Positions 8,614 through 16,329 of a DNA stretch of 33,114 nt are shown here, piece by piece. The translations under genes and the position numbers were made by a program. Every line of letters starts with the position of its first letter. The first letter of the stretch is position 1. The notes under the pieces are model-generated. The model ran no database searches. It saw nothing but the letters and a program-made list of their open reading frames with translations, and was not told the origin of the DNA. Origin of the DNA: an uncultured Sphingobacteriales bacterium (GTDB lineage Bacteria; Bacteroidota; Bacteroidia; Chitinophagales; Chitinophagaceae); NCBI GenBank assembly GCA_946479435.1, contig CAMLFX010000027.1, positions 1 to 33,114 on the forward strand, written 5' to 3'.

Positions 8614-9744
8614 TTAGAGCCTTTGTTTTAAAACAGCTATTTGTTCAGCCTTCCACTGTGCGAAATCGCCCTGCAAAATATGGGTACGCGCTTGCTTTAC
8701 CAAATGCAGGTAAAATGCCAGGTTGTGCACACTGGCTATTTGCATACCTAGTATCTCGTTGGCTACAAACAAGTGGCGTACATAAGCCTTACTGTAAAAA
8801 TTGCTGGTATGGCAATCGATGCCTTCATCGATTGGTGAGAAATCTGTTGCCCATTTCTTGTTTTTTATATTTACTACACCTTGCGATGTGAACAGCATAC
8901 CATTGCGGCCATTGCGGGTAGGCATCACACAATCGAACATATCAATGCCTAGTGAAATATTTTCTAATATATTCCATGGAGTACCAACACCCATCAGGTA
9001 GCGGGGTTTATCGGCAGGCAGATATTCACAACAATGCGCAGCCATTTCGTACATCATTTCCTCTGGCTCACCTACTGACAGTCCGCCTATTGCGTTACCC
9101 TCACATTCCATACCGGCAACAAACTCAGCTGACTGCTGGCGCAGGTCTTTAAACGTGCTGCCTTGTACAATCGGGAAAAGGGATTGATTGTGGGCGTATT
9201 TAGGTTCTGTTTCACCCATGCGTTGTACACAACGCGTTAACCAGCGGTGGGTTAACTCCATGGATGTTTTTGCATAAGCATAGTCCGACGGATAGGGTGG
9301 GCATTCATCAAAAGCCATGATGATATCGGCGCCAATACTGCGTTGAATATCTATTACTTTTTCCGGCGAGAACATGTGTTTTGAGCCATCGATATGCGAT
9401 TGGAACATGGCACCCTCTTCATTCAGCTTACGGTTGTTAGATAATGAGAAGACTTGGTAACCACCGCTATCAGTTAGTATGGGCCTGTCCCAACCATTGA
9501 ATTTGTGCAAACCGCCTGCCTGTTCCAGTACATCGGTACCGGGGCGCAGGTATAGGTGGTAAGTATTACCCAGTATTATTTCGGCCTTTATTTCTTCCTT
9601 TAATTGCAGCTGGGTAACGGCTTTTACGCTACCAACCGTACCTACAGGCATGAAGATGGGTGTTTCTATCTGCCCATGATCGGTAGTTATGATACCTGCT
9701 CTTGCCTGCGACCGGCTATCCTTCGATAAAAGTTCAAATTCCAC
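8614..9744 (-). CDS. tgt: Queuine tRNA-ribosyltransferase (tRNA-guanine transglycosylase)
   Basis: 376-residue Tgt, which exchanges guanine 34 of GUN-anticodon tRNAs for the queuosine precursor preQ1. The base-binding TDSGG motif (Asp92), GGLSVGE at about 220-226 and the nucleophile loop FDCVMPTRNGRNG (Asp271) are intact. The C-terminal zinc site is not: where other bacteria have CxCxxC followed by His, this protein has IDCHTS, keeping only Cys311 and His340. The start is GTG at 9742-9744; the next methionine is residue 32, and family members begin with the same MxFEL pattern, so GTG is well supported. First gene of a tgt-permease pair, divergent from a glycosyltransferase 14 bases away. Confidence 0.95.
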   Translation of the reverse strand: MEFELLSKDSRSQARAGIITTDHGQIETPIFMPVGTVGSVKAVTQLQLKEEIKAEIILGNTYHLYLRPGTDVLEQAGGLHKFNGWDRPILTDSGGYQVFSLSNNRKLNEEGAMFQSHIDGSKHMFSPEKVIDIQRSIGADIIMAFDECPPYPSDYAYAKTSMELTHRWLTRCVQRMGETEPKYAHNQSLFPIVQGSTFKDLRQQSAEFVAGMECEGNAIGGLSVGEPEEMMYEMAAHCCEYLPADKPRYLMGVGTPWNILENISLGIDMFDCVMPTRNGRNGMLFTSQGVVNIKNKKWATDFSPIDEGIDCHTSNFYSKAYVRHLFVANEILGMQIASVHNLAFYLHLVKQARTHILQGDFAQWKAEQIAVLKQRL

Positions 9745-9758
9745 TTATTGGTTTGTTT

Positions 9759-10901
9759 ATGTTTCTTTGCCCCGTGTTAACAGAGGCACTATTCATCATA
9801 TTCTTACTGGCAGTGACCATACAAATGGCCTTTGCCCTTTATTTTTTTGCAAGAATATTTCAATTGCCTTCCCAACAGTCTATTTCTGTCAATCAATTAC
9901 CCATCTCTGTTATTATTTGTGCTAAAAACGAAGCGGATAACCTTAAAAACAACCTGCCGGTAATTTTGGCGCAAAGATACATGAACGCCGCTGGTAAACC
10001 TATGTTTGAGGTTGTGGTGGTGGATGATGTATCGGGAGATTGTACTGCGCAAGTATTATTGGAATTAGCAAATGCCTATCCAAATATTAAAATAGTTACT
10101 ATAAGACCTGAAGAAGAACGCAGTCTGCCCGGTAAGAAATTTGCCTTAGGTAAAGGTGTGGCAGCAGCTAGTTACCCTTATTTATTAATGACGGATGCCG
10201 ATTGTATGCCTGCAAGCGAACTGTGGCTGGTTAAGATGGCTTCCGGGTTTAAAGATGGGAAAGAGATAGTATTGGGTGTAGGTAAATATGAGTATCAACC
10301 CGGCTGGCTGAATGCATTTATACGCTGGGAAACGCTGCATACTTTTCTGCAATACAGCACATACACATTGGCAGGCAGGCCATATATGGCTGTAGGTAGA
10401 AACCTGGCTTGTAGCAAAGCTGCTTTTATAAAAGCACAACAAGGTGAAGTATGGTCGCAATTGCCATCTGGGGATGATGACCTGCTGATAAGGAATGTAG
10501 CAACTAAGAATAACGTAGCTATTGTTTGCGATGTGGAGGCTTTCACGATCTCGCCAGCTAAAGACAATGTGCGCGACTGGTTTTTGCAGAAGCAAAGGCA
10601 TATGTCGACAGGGAAATATTATAAGCCATTTGTGAAACTGGCTTTAGGTAAATATGCATTGAGCCATGCTTTAATGTGGCTGAGTTTTATTGTATTATTA
10701 TTTACACCTATGTGGCAAGAAGCTTTAGGTGCTATGCTGTGCAGGTGTATCGTATATTATTTGTTTTGGTGGGAGACAGCGAATAAGATGCAAGAGAAGA
10801 AACTGATACGTTGGTTCTTGATGGCCGATATTGGCTGGATGGTTTATAACTTTGTTTTGTCGCCGTATATAATCTGGAAAAATAAAAAGCAGTGGAAGTA
10901 A
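9759..10901 (+). CDS. Membrane-associated family 2 glycosyltransferase
   Basis: 380-residue GT2 enzyme that should transfer a sugar from a nucleotide donor on the cytoplasmic face of the inner membrane. An N-terminal membrane helix (about 8-32) precedes the GT-A fold: LPISVIICAKNEADN, then VVVVDDVSGD, then the metal/donor DAD motif (about 146-148) in LLMTDADCMP. GDDDLL and QKQRHMSTGKY follow, the latter resembling the QxxRW region of processive GT2 enzymes. Two or three C-terminal helices finish the protein. A longer start at 9702 exists but would overlap tgt by 43 bases; ATG 9759 opens directly before the first helix and is preferred. It overlaps rsmG by 10 bases. Acceptor unknown. Confidence 0.88.
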   Translation: MFLCPVLTEALFIIFLLAVTIQMAFALYFFARIFQLPSQQSISVNQLPISVIICAKNEADNLKNNLPVILAQRYMNAAGKPMFEVVVVDDVSGDCTAQVLLELANAYPNIKIVTIRPEEERSLPGKKFALGKGVAAASYPYLLMTDADCMPASELWLVKMASGFKDGKEIVLGVGKYEYQPGWLNAFIRWETLHTFLQYSTYTLAGRPYMAVGRNLACSKAAFIKAQQGEVWSQLPSGDDDLLIRNVATKNNVAIVCDVEAFTISPAKDNVRDWFLQKQRHMSTGKYYKPFVKLALGKYALSHALMWLSFIVLLFTPMWQEALGAMLCRCIVYYLFWWETANKMQEKKLIRWFLMADIGWMVYNFVLSPYIIWKNKKQWK

Positions 10902-11524
10902 TACTTAAATACTTTGATGACTTTACAAACGAGCAAAAAAAGCAACTGGAGCAGTTGGAAGGTTTGTATAATGAATGGAATGAGAAGATAAATGTGATAT
11001 CGCGTAAAGATATTGATACACTGTATGAGCGCCATGTGCTGCATTCGCTGGCTATCGCAGCGTTGTGCCATTTCGATGATGGAGCGCAAGTAGTAGATAT
11101 AGGTACAGGAGGAGGTTTCCCGGGTATACCATTGGCTATATTCTTTCCTAATGTGGAGTTTCTGTTATCTGATAGTATTGGTAAGAAAATAAAAGTGGTG
11201 CAGGAAGTAGCTGATGCTATTGGGTTGAAAAATGTAACGGCTGTACATAGCCGGGTAGAAGATATAAAAGGCAGGAAGTTCGACTATGCGGTATCGCGCG
11301 CTGTGGCACCACTTGGCGATCTTTGGCGATGGGTGGAGCCTGCATTGAGGATAGGCCAGAAAAGTGATGACTTGCCAAACGGTCTTATCTGCCTGAAAGG
11401 TGGCGACCTGAAAGAAGAGATAAAATCATCGGGTGTGGGTAATAAAGCGCAGGCCTGGAGCGTACATGATATTTTCCAGGAGCCGATGTTTGAAGATAAG
11501 TATGCGGTATATGTACCGAAATAA
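10892..11524 (+). CDS. rsmG: 16S rRNA (guanine527-N7)-methyltransferase
   Basis: 210-residue RsmG (GidB), an S-adenosylmethionine-dependent enzyme that makes m7G527 in the 530 loop of 16S rRNA. The AdoMet motif VVDIGTGGGFPGIPL starts near residue 68; the upstream NVISRKD and YERHVLHSL blocks and the later AVSRAVAPL block are family signatures. The start is GTG at 10892, within the last codons of the upstream glycosyltransferase (10-base overlap), and gives the expected N-terminus MEVILKYF. Likely translated by coupling to the upstream gene. Confidence 0.94.
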   Translation: MEVILKYFDDFTNEQKKQLEQLEGLYNEWNEKINVISRKDIDTLYERHVLHSLAIAALCHFDDGAQVVDIGTGGGFPGIPLAIFFPNVEFLLSDSIGKKIKVVQEVADAIGLKNVTAVHSRVEDIKGRKFDYAVSRAVAPLGDLWRWVEPALRIGQKSDDLPNGLICLKGGDLKEEIKSSGVGNKAQAWSVHDIFQEPMFEDKYAVYVPK

Positions 11525-11545
11525 TAAAATTTGTAAATAAACCCT

Positions 11546-12169
11546 ATGAGATTTTTATCATTAATGCTTGTTTTGTTGCCTGTAATTTTATCGGCACAAG
11601 AGAAAAATGCACAATCTATTAAACACCCAGATAAGCGCCCAACTTTATATTTTGAAGTAGGAGCAGGCACAGGCAATTTTAATACGCTTAAGTTCGGGCT
11701 AAATACCATCATTAAGGAAAAACATTCAGTTTCGTTATTGGCTTATGTGCATTGGAAAGTGGTCGATAACTATCCTGCTGATTTTACACCTGGTTGGGGT
11801 GCAGGAATAGAACCGGGAAAAGGTTATCCGATTAATTCGGTTATATACGGTGCTGCGACGTATGGTAGAATTATAAAAGTGGATGAAATGGTTAGGTTCA
11901 ATTTGAAAGGTGGTGTAGCAGCCGGGGCATATTCAGAACCCGTGAATTTTAGGCGGATAGGTTTTCAGTTATTTGATTTCGACGATCGTAATTATTCATA
12001 TGATCGTCAAAGTCAGTTTTTACTAGGTATTCTGCTCAACCCAACTATGGAATTTACATTTACACGAGGATGGGGACTAAATGTTGGTATATCGTCGTGT
12101 TTGAACAACAGTAAATCTACCATAGGTATTGAAGTCGGTACTATATTTGGTAAACTAGGCAGGCGATAG
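11546..12169 (+). CDS. Secreted protein, probable small outer-membrane beta-barrel
   Basis: 207 residues with a clear signal peptide (hydrophobic core LSLMLVLLPVIL, cleavage likely after SAQ at about 18-20). The mature part is rich in glycine and aromatics with alternating beta-strand patterns such as LYFEVGAGTGNF, VIYGAATYGRI, MEFTFTRGWGLNVGI and IGIEVGTIFGKL, which is typical of small beta-barrels of the outer membrane. No enzyme motif is visible. It starts 21 bases after rsmG and could be co-transcribed, but there is no functional link. Family not recognised. Confidence 0.7.
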   Translation: MRFLSLMLVLLPVILSAQEKNAQSIKHPDKRPTLYFEVGAGTGNFNTLKFGLNTIIKEKHSVSLLAYVHWKVVDNYPADFTPGWGAGIEPGKGYPINSVIYGAATYGRIIKVDEMVRFNLKGGVAAGAYSEPVNFRRIGFQLFDFDDRNYSYDRQSQFLLGILLNPTMEFTFTRGWGLNVGISSCLNNSKSTIGIEVGTIFGKLGRR

Positions 12170-12171
12170 TC

Positions 12172-12200
12172 TTGCACTCTGAAAACAATTCTTATTTTTG
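12172..12200 (+). promoter_or_regulatory. yebC promoter
   Basis: TTG at 12172-12174, an 18-base spacer and TATTTTTG at 12193-12200 fit the Bacteroidota promoter pattern. The leader to the ATG at 12238 would be about 30 bases. Confidence 0.65.
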
Positions 12201-12237
12201 CGCGCACAATACTTAATATAAAAAATATACAATATAA

Positions 12238-12948
12238 ATGGGCCGGATATTTGAAGTAAGGAAATCAAAGATGTTTGCGCGGTACGATCGCATGGCAAAA
12301 CAATTTACCCGTGTAGGTAAAGAGATAGCAATAGCAGTAAAAAAAGCTGGTCCTGATCCGGATACCAACCCGATGCTGCGCCGTATCATGCAGAATGCGA
12401 AAGGCCTTAATATGCCGAAGGAACGCATTGAAGGCGCGATTAAAAATGCATTAGGTAAAGATACCAGTAGTTATGACGAGGTTTTGTACGAAGGCTATGC
12501 GCCACATGGCATAGCTATTTTGGTTGAAACTGCGACCGATAACACTACACGTACGGTAGCTAACGTACGCATGCACTTCAATAAAGGCGGTGGTACACTG
12601 GGTAATAGTGGTTCGGTTGGTTTTATGTTCAAGCACCTGGGTATTTTTAAACTGGAACCCACAGGTTTGAGTATGGAAGACCTGGAACTGGAATTGATAG
12701 ATTTTGGACTGGAAGAACTGGGTGAAGACAGCGAAGGCAAACTGATCATACGTTGTGAATTCACTGAATTTGGTAACATGCAAAAAGCGCTGGAAGAAAA
12801 AGGTATTACGCCAATATCAGCCGAGCTGGAATGGATACCACTAAATACCGTTGAACTAACAGAAGAACAAGCTGATGATGTGTTCAAAATGATAGAAAGG
12901 GTAGAGCAGGACGATGATGTTCAGCGCGTGTTCCACAATATGGCCTAA
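12238..12948 (+). CDS. yebC: YebC/PmpR/TACO1-family protein
   Basis: 236-residue member of the YebC family, described variously as DNA-binding regulators and as translation factors that help ribosomes at difficult sequences such as proline stretches. Conserved pieces are the basic N-terminal helix with KMFARYDRMAKQFTRVGKEI, DPDTNPMLRRIMQNAK, MPKERIEGAIKNALG, YEGYAPHGIAILVET, the TDNTTRTVANVR strand and the FNKGGGTLGNSGSV loop. The N-terminus deviates from the common MAGHSKW opening (here MGRIFEVRKSK), as in many Bacteroidota homologues. It has its own promoter and is followed by a strong hairpin terminator, so it is probably monocistronic. Confidence 0.92.
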   Translation: MGRIFEVRKSKMFARYDRMAKQFTRVGKEIAIAVKKAGPDPDTNPMLRRIMQNAKGLNMPKERIEGAIKNALGKDTSSYDEVLYEGYAPHGIAILVETATDNTTRTVANVRMHFNKGGGTLGNSGSVGFMFKHLGIFKLEPTGLSMEDLELELIDFGLEELGEDSEGKLIIRCEFTEFGNMQKALEEKGITPISAELEWIPLNTVELTEEQADDVFKMIERVEQDDDVQRVFHNMA

Positions 12949-12969
12949 TAAATTCTTATATAATTTTAC

Positions 12970-12998
12970 AGCGGTGGGTTCGTAGCCTGCCGCTTTTT
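12970..12998 (+). terminator. Intrinsic terminator after yebC
   Basis: Stem AGCGGTGGG (12970-12978) pairs with CCTGCCGCT (12986-12994) with two G-T pairs, around a TTCGTAG loop, and runs into TTTTT. It ends only 5 bases before the ATG of the next gene, so it may act as an attenuator for that gene. Confidence 0.8.
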
Positions 12999-13003
12999 AG
13001 TTT

Positions 13004-13198
13004 ATGGCAGTAAAGCAATGCGTGAAATGTGGTAAAGAGTTTGCATGCACCATGGAAACAGGGCATTGCTGGTGCTTTGCTTATAAACTGGATGAAGCGG
13101 CGCTAAACCAGCTAAAAAAACAGTATGCAGACTGCTTGTGCCCAGATTGTTTAAAACAATATGAAAGCCTTCCCGAGAACAAAACGAACAAAGAATAA
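13004..13198 (+). CDS. Cysteine-rich CWC family protein
   Basis: 64-residue cytoplasmic protein matching the Cys-rich CWC family. Eight cysteines fall at residues 6, 9, 15, 22, 24, 44, 46 and 49, in the pattern CxxC, C, CWC and CxCxxC, suggesting a small metal (zinc)-binding fold. Its molecular role is unknown. The ATG is five bases after the yebC terminator, leaving no room for a separate promoter between them. It ends 22 bases before the RNA methyltransferase gene and is probably co-transcribed with it. Confidence 0.85.
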   Translation: MAVKQCVKCGKEFACTMETGHCWCFAYKLDEAALNQLKKQYADCLCPDCLKQYESLPENKTNKE

Positions 13199-13220
13199 AG
13201 CTATTTTGTAGGTTTGCCGC

Positions 13221-13970
13221 ATGAAGCCTGTTCGTTCCCTGCCGTTACTTATTGGTCGTAAGCCTATTCTGGAAGCTCTGGAACAGGGCACTACTATTGA
13301 AAAAATATTCCTGTTGCGCACGGCAACGGGTCCCGAAGTGATCACTATTAAACAACTGGCACGCGAACGCAATATCCCCATAAGCCAGGTACCCGTTGAA
13401 AAACTGAATAACATGACCAAGGCGCAACACCAGGGTGTTGTAGCATGGACAAGCCTTTTACAATATATAGAACTGCAGGATGGTATATCGCATGTGGTAG
13501 ACCAGGGTATCACGCCTTTATTTGTAATGCTGGATGGGGTGACCGATGTGCGTAATGTAGGTGCCATAGCACGCAGTGCCTTATGCTGTGGTGCCCAGGG
13601 TTTGATATTACCTACTTCATCATCGGCATCGCTTACAGAAGAGGCAATTAAAACATCGGCAGGTGCATTGAATAAGATATTGTTGTGCCGGATACCATCA
13701 GTACAACAAGCGGTTGATGTATTGCGATTGAATGGTATACAAGTATTAGGCACACAAATGAAGGGTAGTATACCCGTTCACGAAGCTAACCTTACCGGGC
13801 CTACCTGTATAGTGATGGGCGCTGAGGATACAGGTATTAGTAAAGATGTGATACGCCGCGCCGATACCCTGATACGTATCCCCATGGCTACTGCATTCGA
13901 TTCGCTGAATGTATCTGTAGCTACGGGTATGATACTATACGAAGCTATGCGCCAGCGTATTACTTCGTAA
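13221..13970 (+). CDS. rlmB: SpoU-family 23S rRNA 2'-O-methyltransferase (RlmB-type)
   Basis: 249-residue SPOUT (trefoil-knot) methyltransferase. The N-terminal substrate-binding domain (about 7-80) has LIGRKPILEALEQG, and the catalytic domain shows motif 1 DVRNVGAIARSA, motif 2 MGAEDTGIS and motif 3 IPMATAFDSLNVSVATG. The family methylates the ribose of a guanosine in rRNA (G2251 in E. coli 23S rRNA) or tRNA. Domain order and length favour RlmB over TrmH. Motif 2 has GAEDTG in place of the commoner GSEGxG. The ATG at 13221 immediately precedes the conserved domain. A second SpoU gene (trmH-like) is at 32582. Confidence 0.88.
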   Translation: MKPVRSLPLLIGRKPILEALEQGTTIEKIFLLRTATGPEVITIKQLARERNIPISQVPVEKLNNMTKAQHQGVVAWTSLLQYIELQDGISHVVDQGITPLFVMLDGVTDVRNVGAIARSALCCGAQGLILPTSSSASLTEEAIKTSAGALNKILLCRIPSVQQAVDVLRLNGIQVLGTQMKGSIPVHEANLTGPTCIVMGAEDTGISKDVIRRADTLIRIPMATAFDSLNVSVATGMILYEAMRQRITS

Positions 13971-13995
13971 TTCACAGCGTGTTCATAAAATAGTT

Positions 13996-14026
13996 TTTTA
14001 TTTTCTTCTGCTGTTCTCTACATTTG
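13996..14026 (+). promoter_or_regulatory. Promoter of the cobalamin-riboswitch operon
   Basis: TACATTTG at 14019-14026 matches the -7 consensus, and TTTT sits at the -33 position (13996-13999) with exactly 19 bases between. The predicted start point, near 14032, coincides with the first base-paired strand of the riboswitch. Confidence 0.7.
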
Positions 14027-14030
14027 CACC

Positions 14031-14206
14031 ACGAAGGTTTCCATGTTGTGGTTATATCATAACAGGAATGAAAAGGGAACCGGGTGTAAATCCCGGACAT
14101 TACCCGATGCTGTAAGCTTCAATAACAGCTTTTGTACCCGCTGCCACTGTTTGAAAAATAACGGGAAGGCCACAAAAGTGAAGTAAGTCAGAAGACCTGC
14201 CTTTGT
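14031..14206 (+). ncRNA. Cobalamin (AdoCbl/B12) riboswitch
   Basis: Conserved blocks appear in order: GGGAACCGGGTGTAAATCCCGGAC with CCCGATGCTGTAAGC, GCCACTG at 14143-14149, CGGGAAGGC at 14162-14170, and the B12 box AGTCAGAAGACCTGCC at 14186-14201. The outer P1 stem pairs ACGAAGG (14031-14037) with CCTTTGT (14200-14206). Cobalamin riboswitches normally turn the downstream gene off when the vitamin is abundant. Here it precedes four genes consistent with B12 capture and uptake, which supports the call. Confidence 0.95.
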
Positions 14207-14230
14207 AAATATACTTATCGTTGCTTTCGG

Positions 14231-14286
14231 GATAAAAGCACAGATGGGACAAAGGCGCCACCTAACAGTTCAGGCTTTTATCTTTT
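14231..14286 (+). terminator. Possible riboswitch expression platform (conditional terminator)
   Basis: GATAAAAGC (14231-14239) is complementary to GCTTTTATC (14274-14282), followed by TTTT. The 34-base loop contains ACAAAGGC (14249-14256), a perfect complement of GCCTTTGT at the 3' end of the riboswitch (14199-14206), so P1 and this alternative helix exclude each other. Whether it stops transcription or controls translation is inference. Confidence 0.5.
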
Positions 14287-14337
14287 CTGCAATTTTCCGT
14301 AGCTGCGTTTGACACAGTTTTTAAACTATCAAACTAT

Positions 14338-15327
14338 ATGCGCAGACTTACACTTTTGTTCTTAGCCGTTTTAGGCTTCACTGCTACTAAAGCACAAACA
14401 GTAGCTATTTTCGATACGCTGACCCTGCCGGGTGCAGATACGTTTTACGTAAATATGAATAACTCCGGTACAGATGTAGGTTTTGACGATGGCCTGGCAC
14501 ATTTTGAGTGCTATTACCAAAGCAGCCAGTTTGGCACCTATTGGGATCATGGTTTCTCTTATTCCAATGTTGTTGATTCCCTGACGGGTGACTATACTAA
14601 CGACCATGCTACCATTGCAGGTTATGGTTATAACAATTCACCACAGTACGTTGTTGCATGGGGGCCTTCAAGCAAAGTGTTCCTAAAAGGTAAGGCACAA
14701 GGCCAACCCGTAAATGGTTTTTACATATCTAATGCTACTTACCCATATTTCATAATGAAAGATGGTGATCCATTTGGCTTTGCTAAAAAAATGGGTGGCC
14801 CAAGTGGTAACGATTCTGACTGGTATAGCGTAATAGTAAAAGGCTATCATAATGGCCAACTGACTACAGATAGCGTAGAAACTTTTCTGGCGGATTTCCG
14901 TGACCCAAGCAATGTCACAGATACGCTTTACCGTGGCTGGAGATGGGTAAACCTTTTGCCACTTGGTGAAGTAGATAGTCTGGTATTTACCATTAGCTCA
15001 TCAGATGTTGGTCAATTTGGTATGAACACCCCGGCTTATTTCTGTATTGACAACTTTGGCACCTATGAAACAAGTTCCGTAAAATCGGTTAAAGAAAATA
15101 TAGCTAAAGTTTATCCTAACCCTGCTACTGATAAATTGTACGTTGAAATGCAGAACAATAACGCAACTGAATTGTATGTATACGATATGAGTGGTAAAAT
15201 AGTAATGAGCACGAAGACAAACGATAAAGTAACTTTGCTTTCTACTAACGCATTGACACCGGGCAACTATATGCTGCAAATTGTGAATGGCAATAGCAGG
15301 GCTGCGGTACGTTTTGTAAAACAATAA
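14338..15327 (+). CDS. T9SS-secreted DUF4465 protein, probable surface cobalamin-binding protein
   Basis: 329-residue exported protein: signal peptide 1-19 (LLFLAVLGFTATKA), a DUF4465-type beta-sandwich domain at about 20-245 (FDDGLAHFECYY, GYGYNNSPQYVVAW, NGFYISNATYPYFIMKDGD, CIDNFGTYE), and a type A T9SS sorting domain at about 255-329 with YPNPATDKLYVE and a final GNYMLQIVNG strand. As first gene after a B12 riboswitch and in front of BtuG- and BtuB-like genes it most likely captures cobalamin at the cell surface. From memory, surface B12-binding BtuH lipoproteins of gut Bacteroides belong to this or a related family. Unlike them, this protein has no lipobox and should be exported through T9SS. 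Confidence 0.85.
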   Translation: MRRLTLLFLAVLGFTATKAQTVAIFDTLTLPGADTFYVNMNNSGTDVGFDDGLAHFECYYQSSQFGTYWDHGFSYSNVVDSLTGDYTNDHATIAGYGYNNSPQYVVAWGPSSKVFLKGKAQGQPVNGFYISNATYPYFIMKDGDPFGFAKKMGGPSGNDSDWYSVIVKGYHNGQLTTDSVETFLADFRDPSNVTDTLYRGWRWVNLLPLGEVDSLVFTISSSDVGQFGMNTPAYFCIDNFGTYETSSVKSVKENIAKVYPNPATDKLYVEMQNNNATELYVYDMSGKIVMSTKTNDKVTLLSTNALTPGNYMLQIVNGNSRAAVRFVKQ

Positions 15328-15330
15328 TTG

Positions 15331-16329
15331 ATGCGAAAAATTTTATTAATAATATGCTTTGTCCTGGTGCAATTGGGGGTACAAGCCCAATTTGCACCAC
15401 AGGCAGGGGTAAGTGGCACAACAGCCATTGGTAAAACCAGTGGTTTGTTCACCGGTTGGGCTACAGGTTGTAGTATAAATCGCGGGTATATAGATATTGC
15501 AGATCCCGCACAAGGCAATGTATCGCTAGGTACTGATGCTGATGCAGTAGGTATGGCTGATAATATGATCGTTAGCCTGGGAGATAGTGGTATTGCTACG
15601 CTTACATTCAGCCACCCGATATATAATGGCCCCGGTGCCGACTTTGCGGTATTTGAAAATGGTTTCTCTAATCCTGCAAATGCAGAAGAAGCATTTTTAG
15701 AACTGGCTTTTGTTGAAGTAAGTTCTGATGGCATCAACTTCCATCGCTTTGCACCATCATCGCTTTCATCTGAAACTGTGCAGGTACCTGCTGCGGGTGT
15801 GTACATGACTGCACGGCTTATCAATAACCTTGCAGGTAAGTATGTTGGCGGTTATGGTACTCCTTTCGATCTGCAGGAACTGGAAAGCATATCAGGGCTT
15901 GACATAAATAATATAACACATGTGCGTATTGTGGATGTTATAGGTTCATTGACCGGACATGAAACATACGATAAAGACGGCCATAAAATAAATGACCCAT
16001 ACCCAACTGCATTTGCAGGTGGCGGGTTCGATCTGGACGGGGTGGGTGCCTTTTATCAGCATGGTTTATTTCCTGTATCTGTAAATAGCTTAGCTACAAG
16101 TCCGGTAAAGGTTTACCCTAACCCGACTACGGATAGAGTATTTATACAAACCGAAAATGAAGGTAATTATACATTAGTACTTACCGATGTAACAGGTAAA
16201 ATTTTACAACAGATCAATTCAGCGAAAAATAATAATATAGACATGTCTGCTTATAAAACAGGTATATATGCGTTGATAATTGAGGATGCAACCGGTAAAC
16301 GATGGGTAGAAAGAATAATCAAACTATAA
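15331..16329 (+). CDS. T9SS-secreted surface protein of the B12 operon
   Basis: 332 residues, with a signal peptide (ILLIICFVLVQLGVQA) and a T9SS type A sorting domain at the C-terminus (YPNPTTDR at about 262-269, then TGIYALIIED and WVERIIKL). The central region has beta-sandwich patterns found in secreted Bacteroidota proteins: FAVFENGFSNP, AFVEVSSDGINFHRF, THVRIVDVIGS and GGGFDLDGVGAF. No catalytic motif is visible. The previous stop codon ends at 15327; TTG at 15328 is possible, but ATG at 15331 is the natural start. Its position between the DUF4465 and BtuG-like genes suggests a second cobalamin- or corrinoid-capture subunit; function is inferred only from context. Confidence 0.8.
   Translation: MRKILLIICFVLVQLGVQAQFAPQAGVSGTTAIGKTSGLFTGWATGCSINRGYIDIADPAQGNVSLGTDADAVGMADNMIVSLGDSGIATLTFSHPIYNGPGADFAVFENGFSNPANAEEAFLELAFVEVSSDGINFHRFAPSSLSSETVQVPAAGVYMTARLINNLAGKYVGGYGTPFDLQELESISGLDINNITHVRIVDVIGSLTGHETYDKDGHKINDPYPTAFAGGGFDLDGVGAFYQHGLFPVSVNSLATSPVKVYPNPTTDRVFIQTENEGNYTLVLTDVTGKILQQINSAKNNNIDMSAYKTGIYALIIEDATGKRWVERIIKL

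Noticed and set aside
13209..13216. TAGGTTTG just before rlmB as a promoter
   Set aside because: It fits the -7 consensus, but there is no -33 element at the right spacing and the transcript would start at or after the ATG.
14338..14400. DUF4465 protein as a lipoprotein like its Bacteroides counterparts
   Set aside because: The signal peptide ends TKAQT with no cysteine at the cleavage site, and a T9SS sorting domain is present at the C-terminus.
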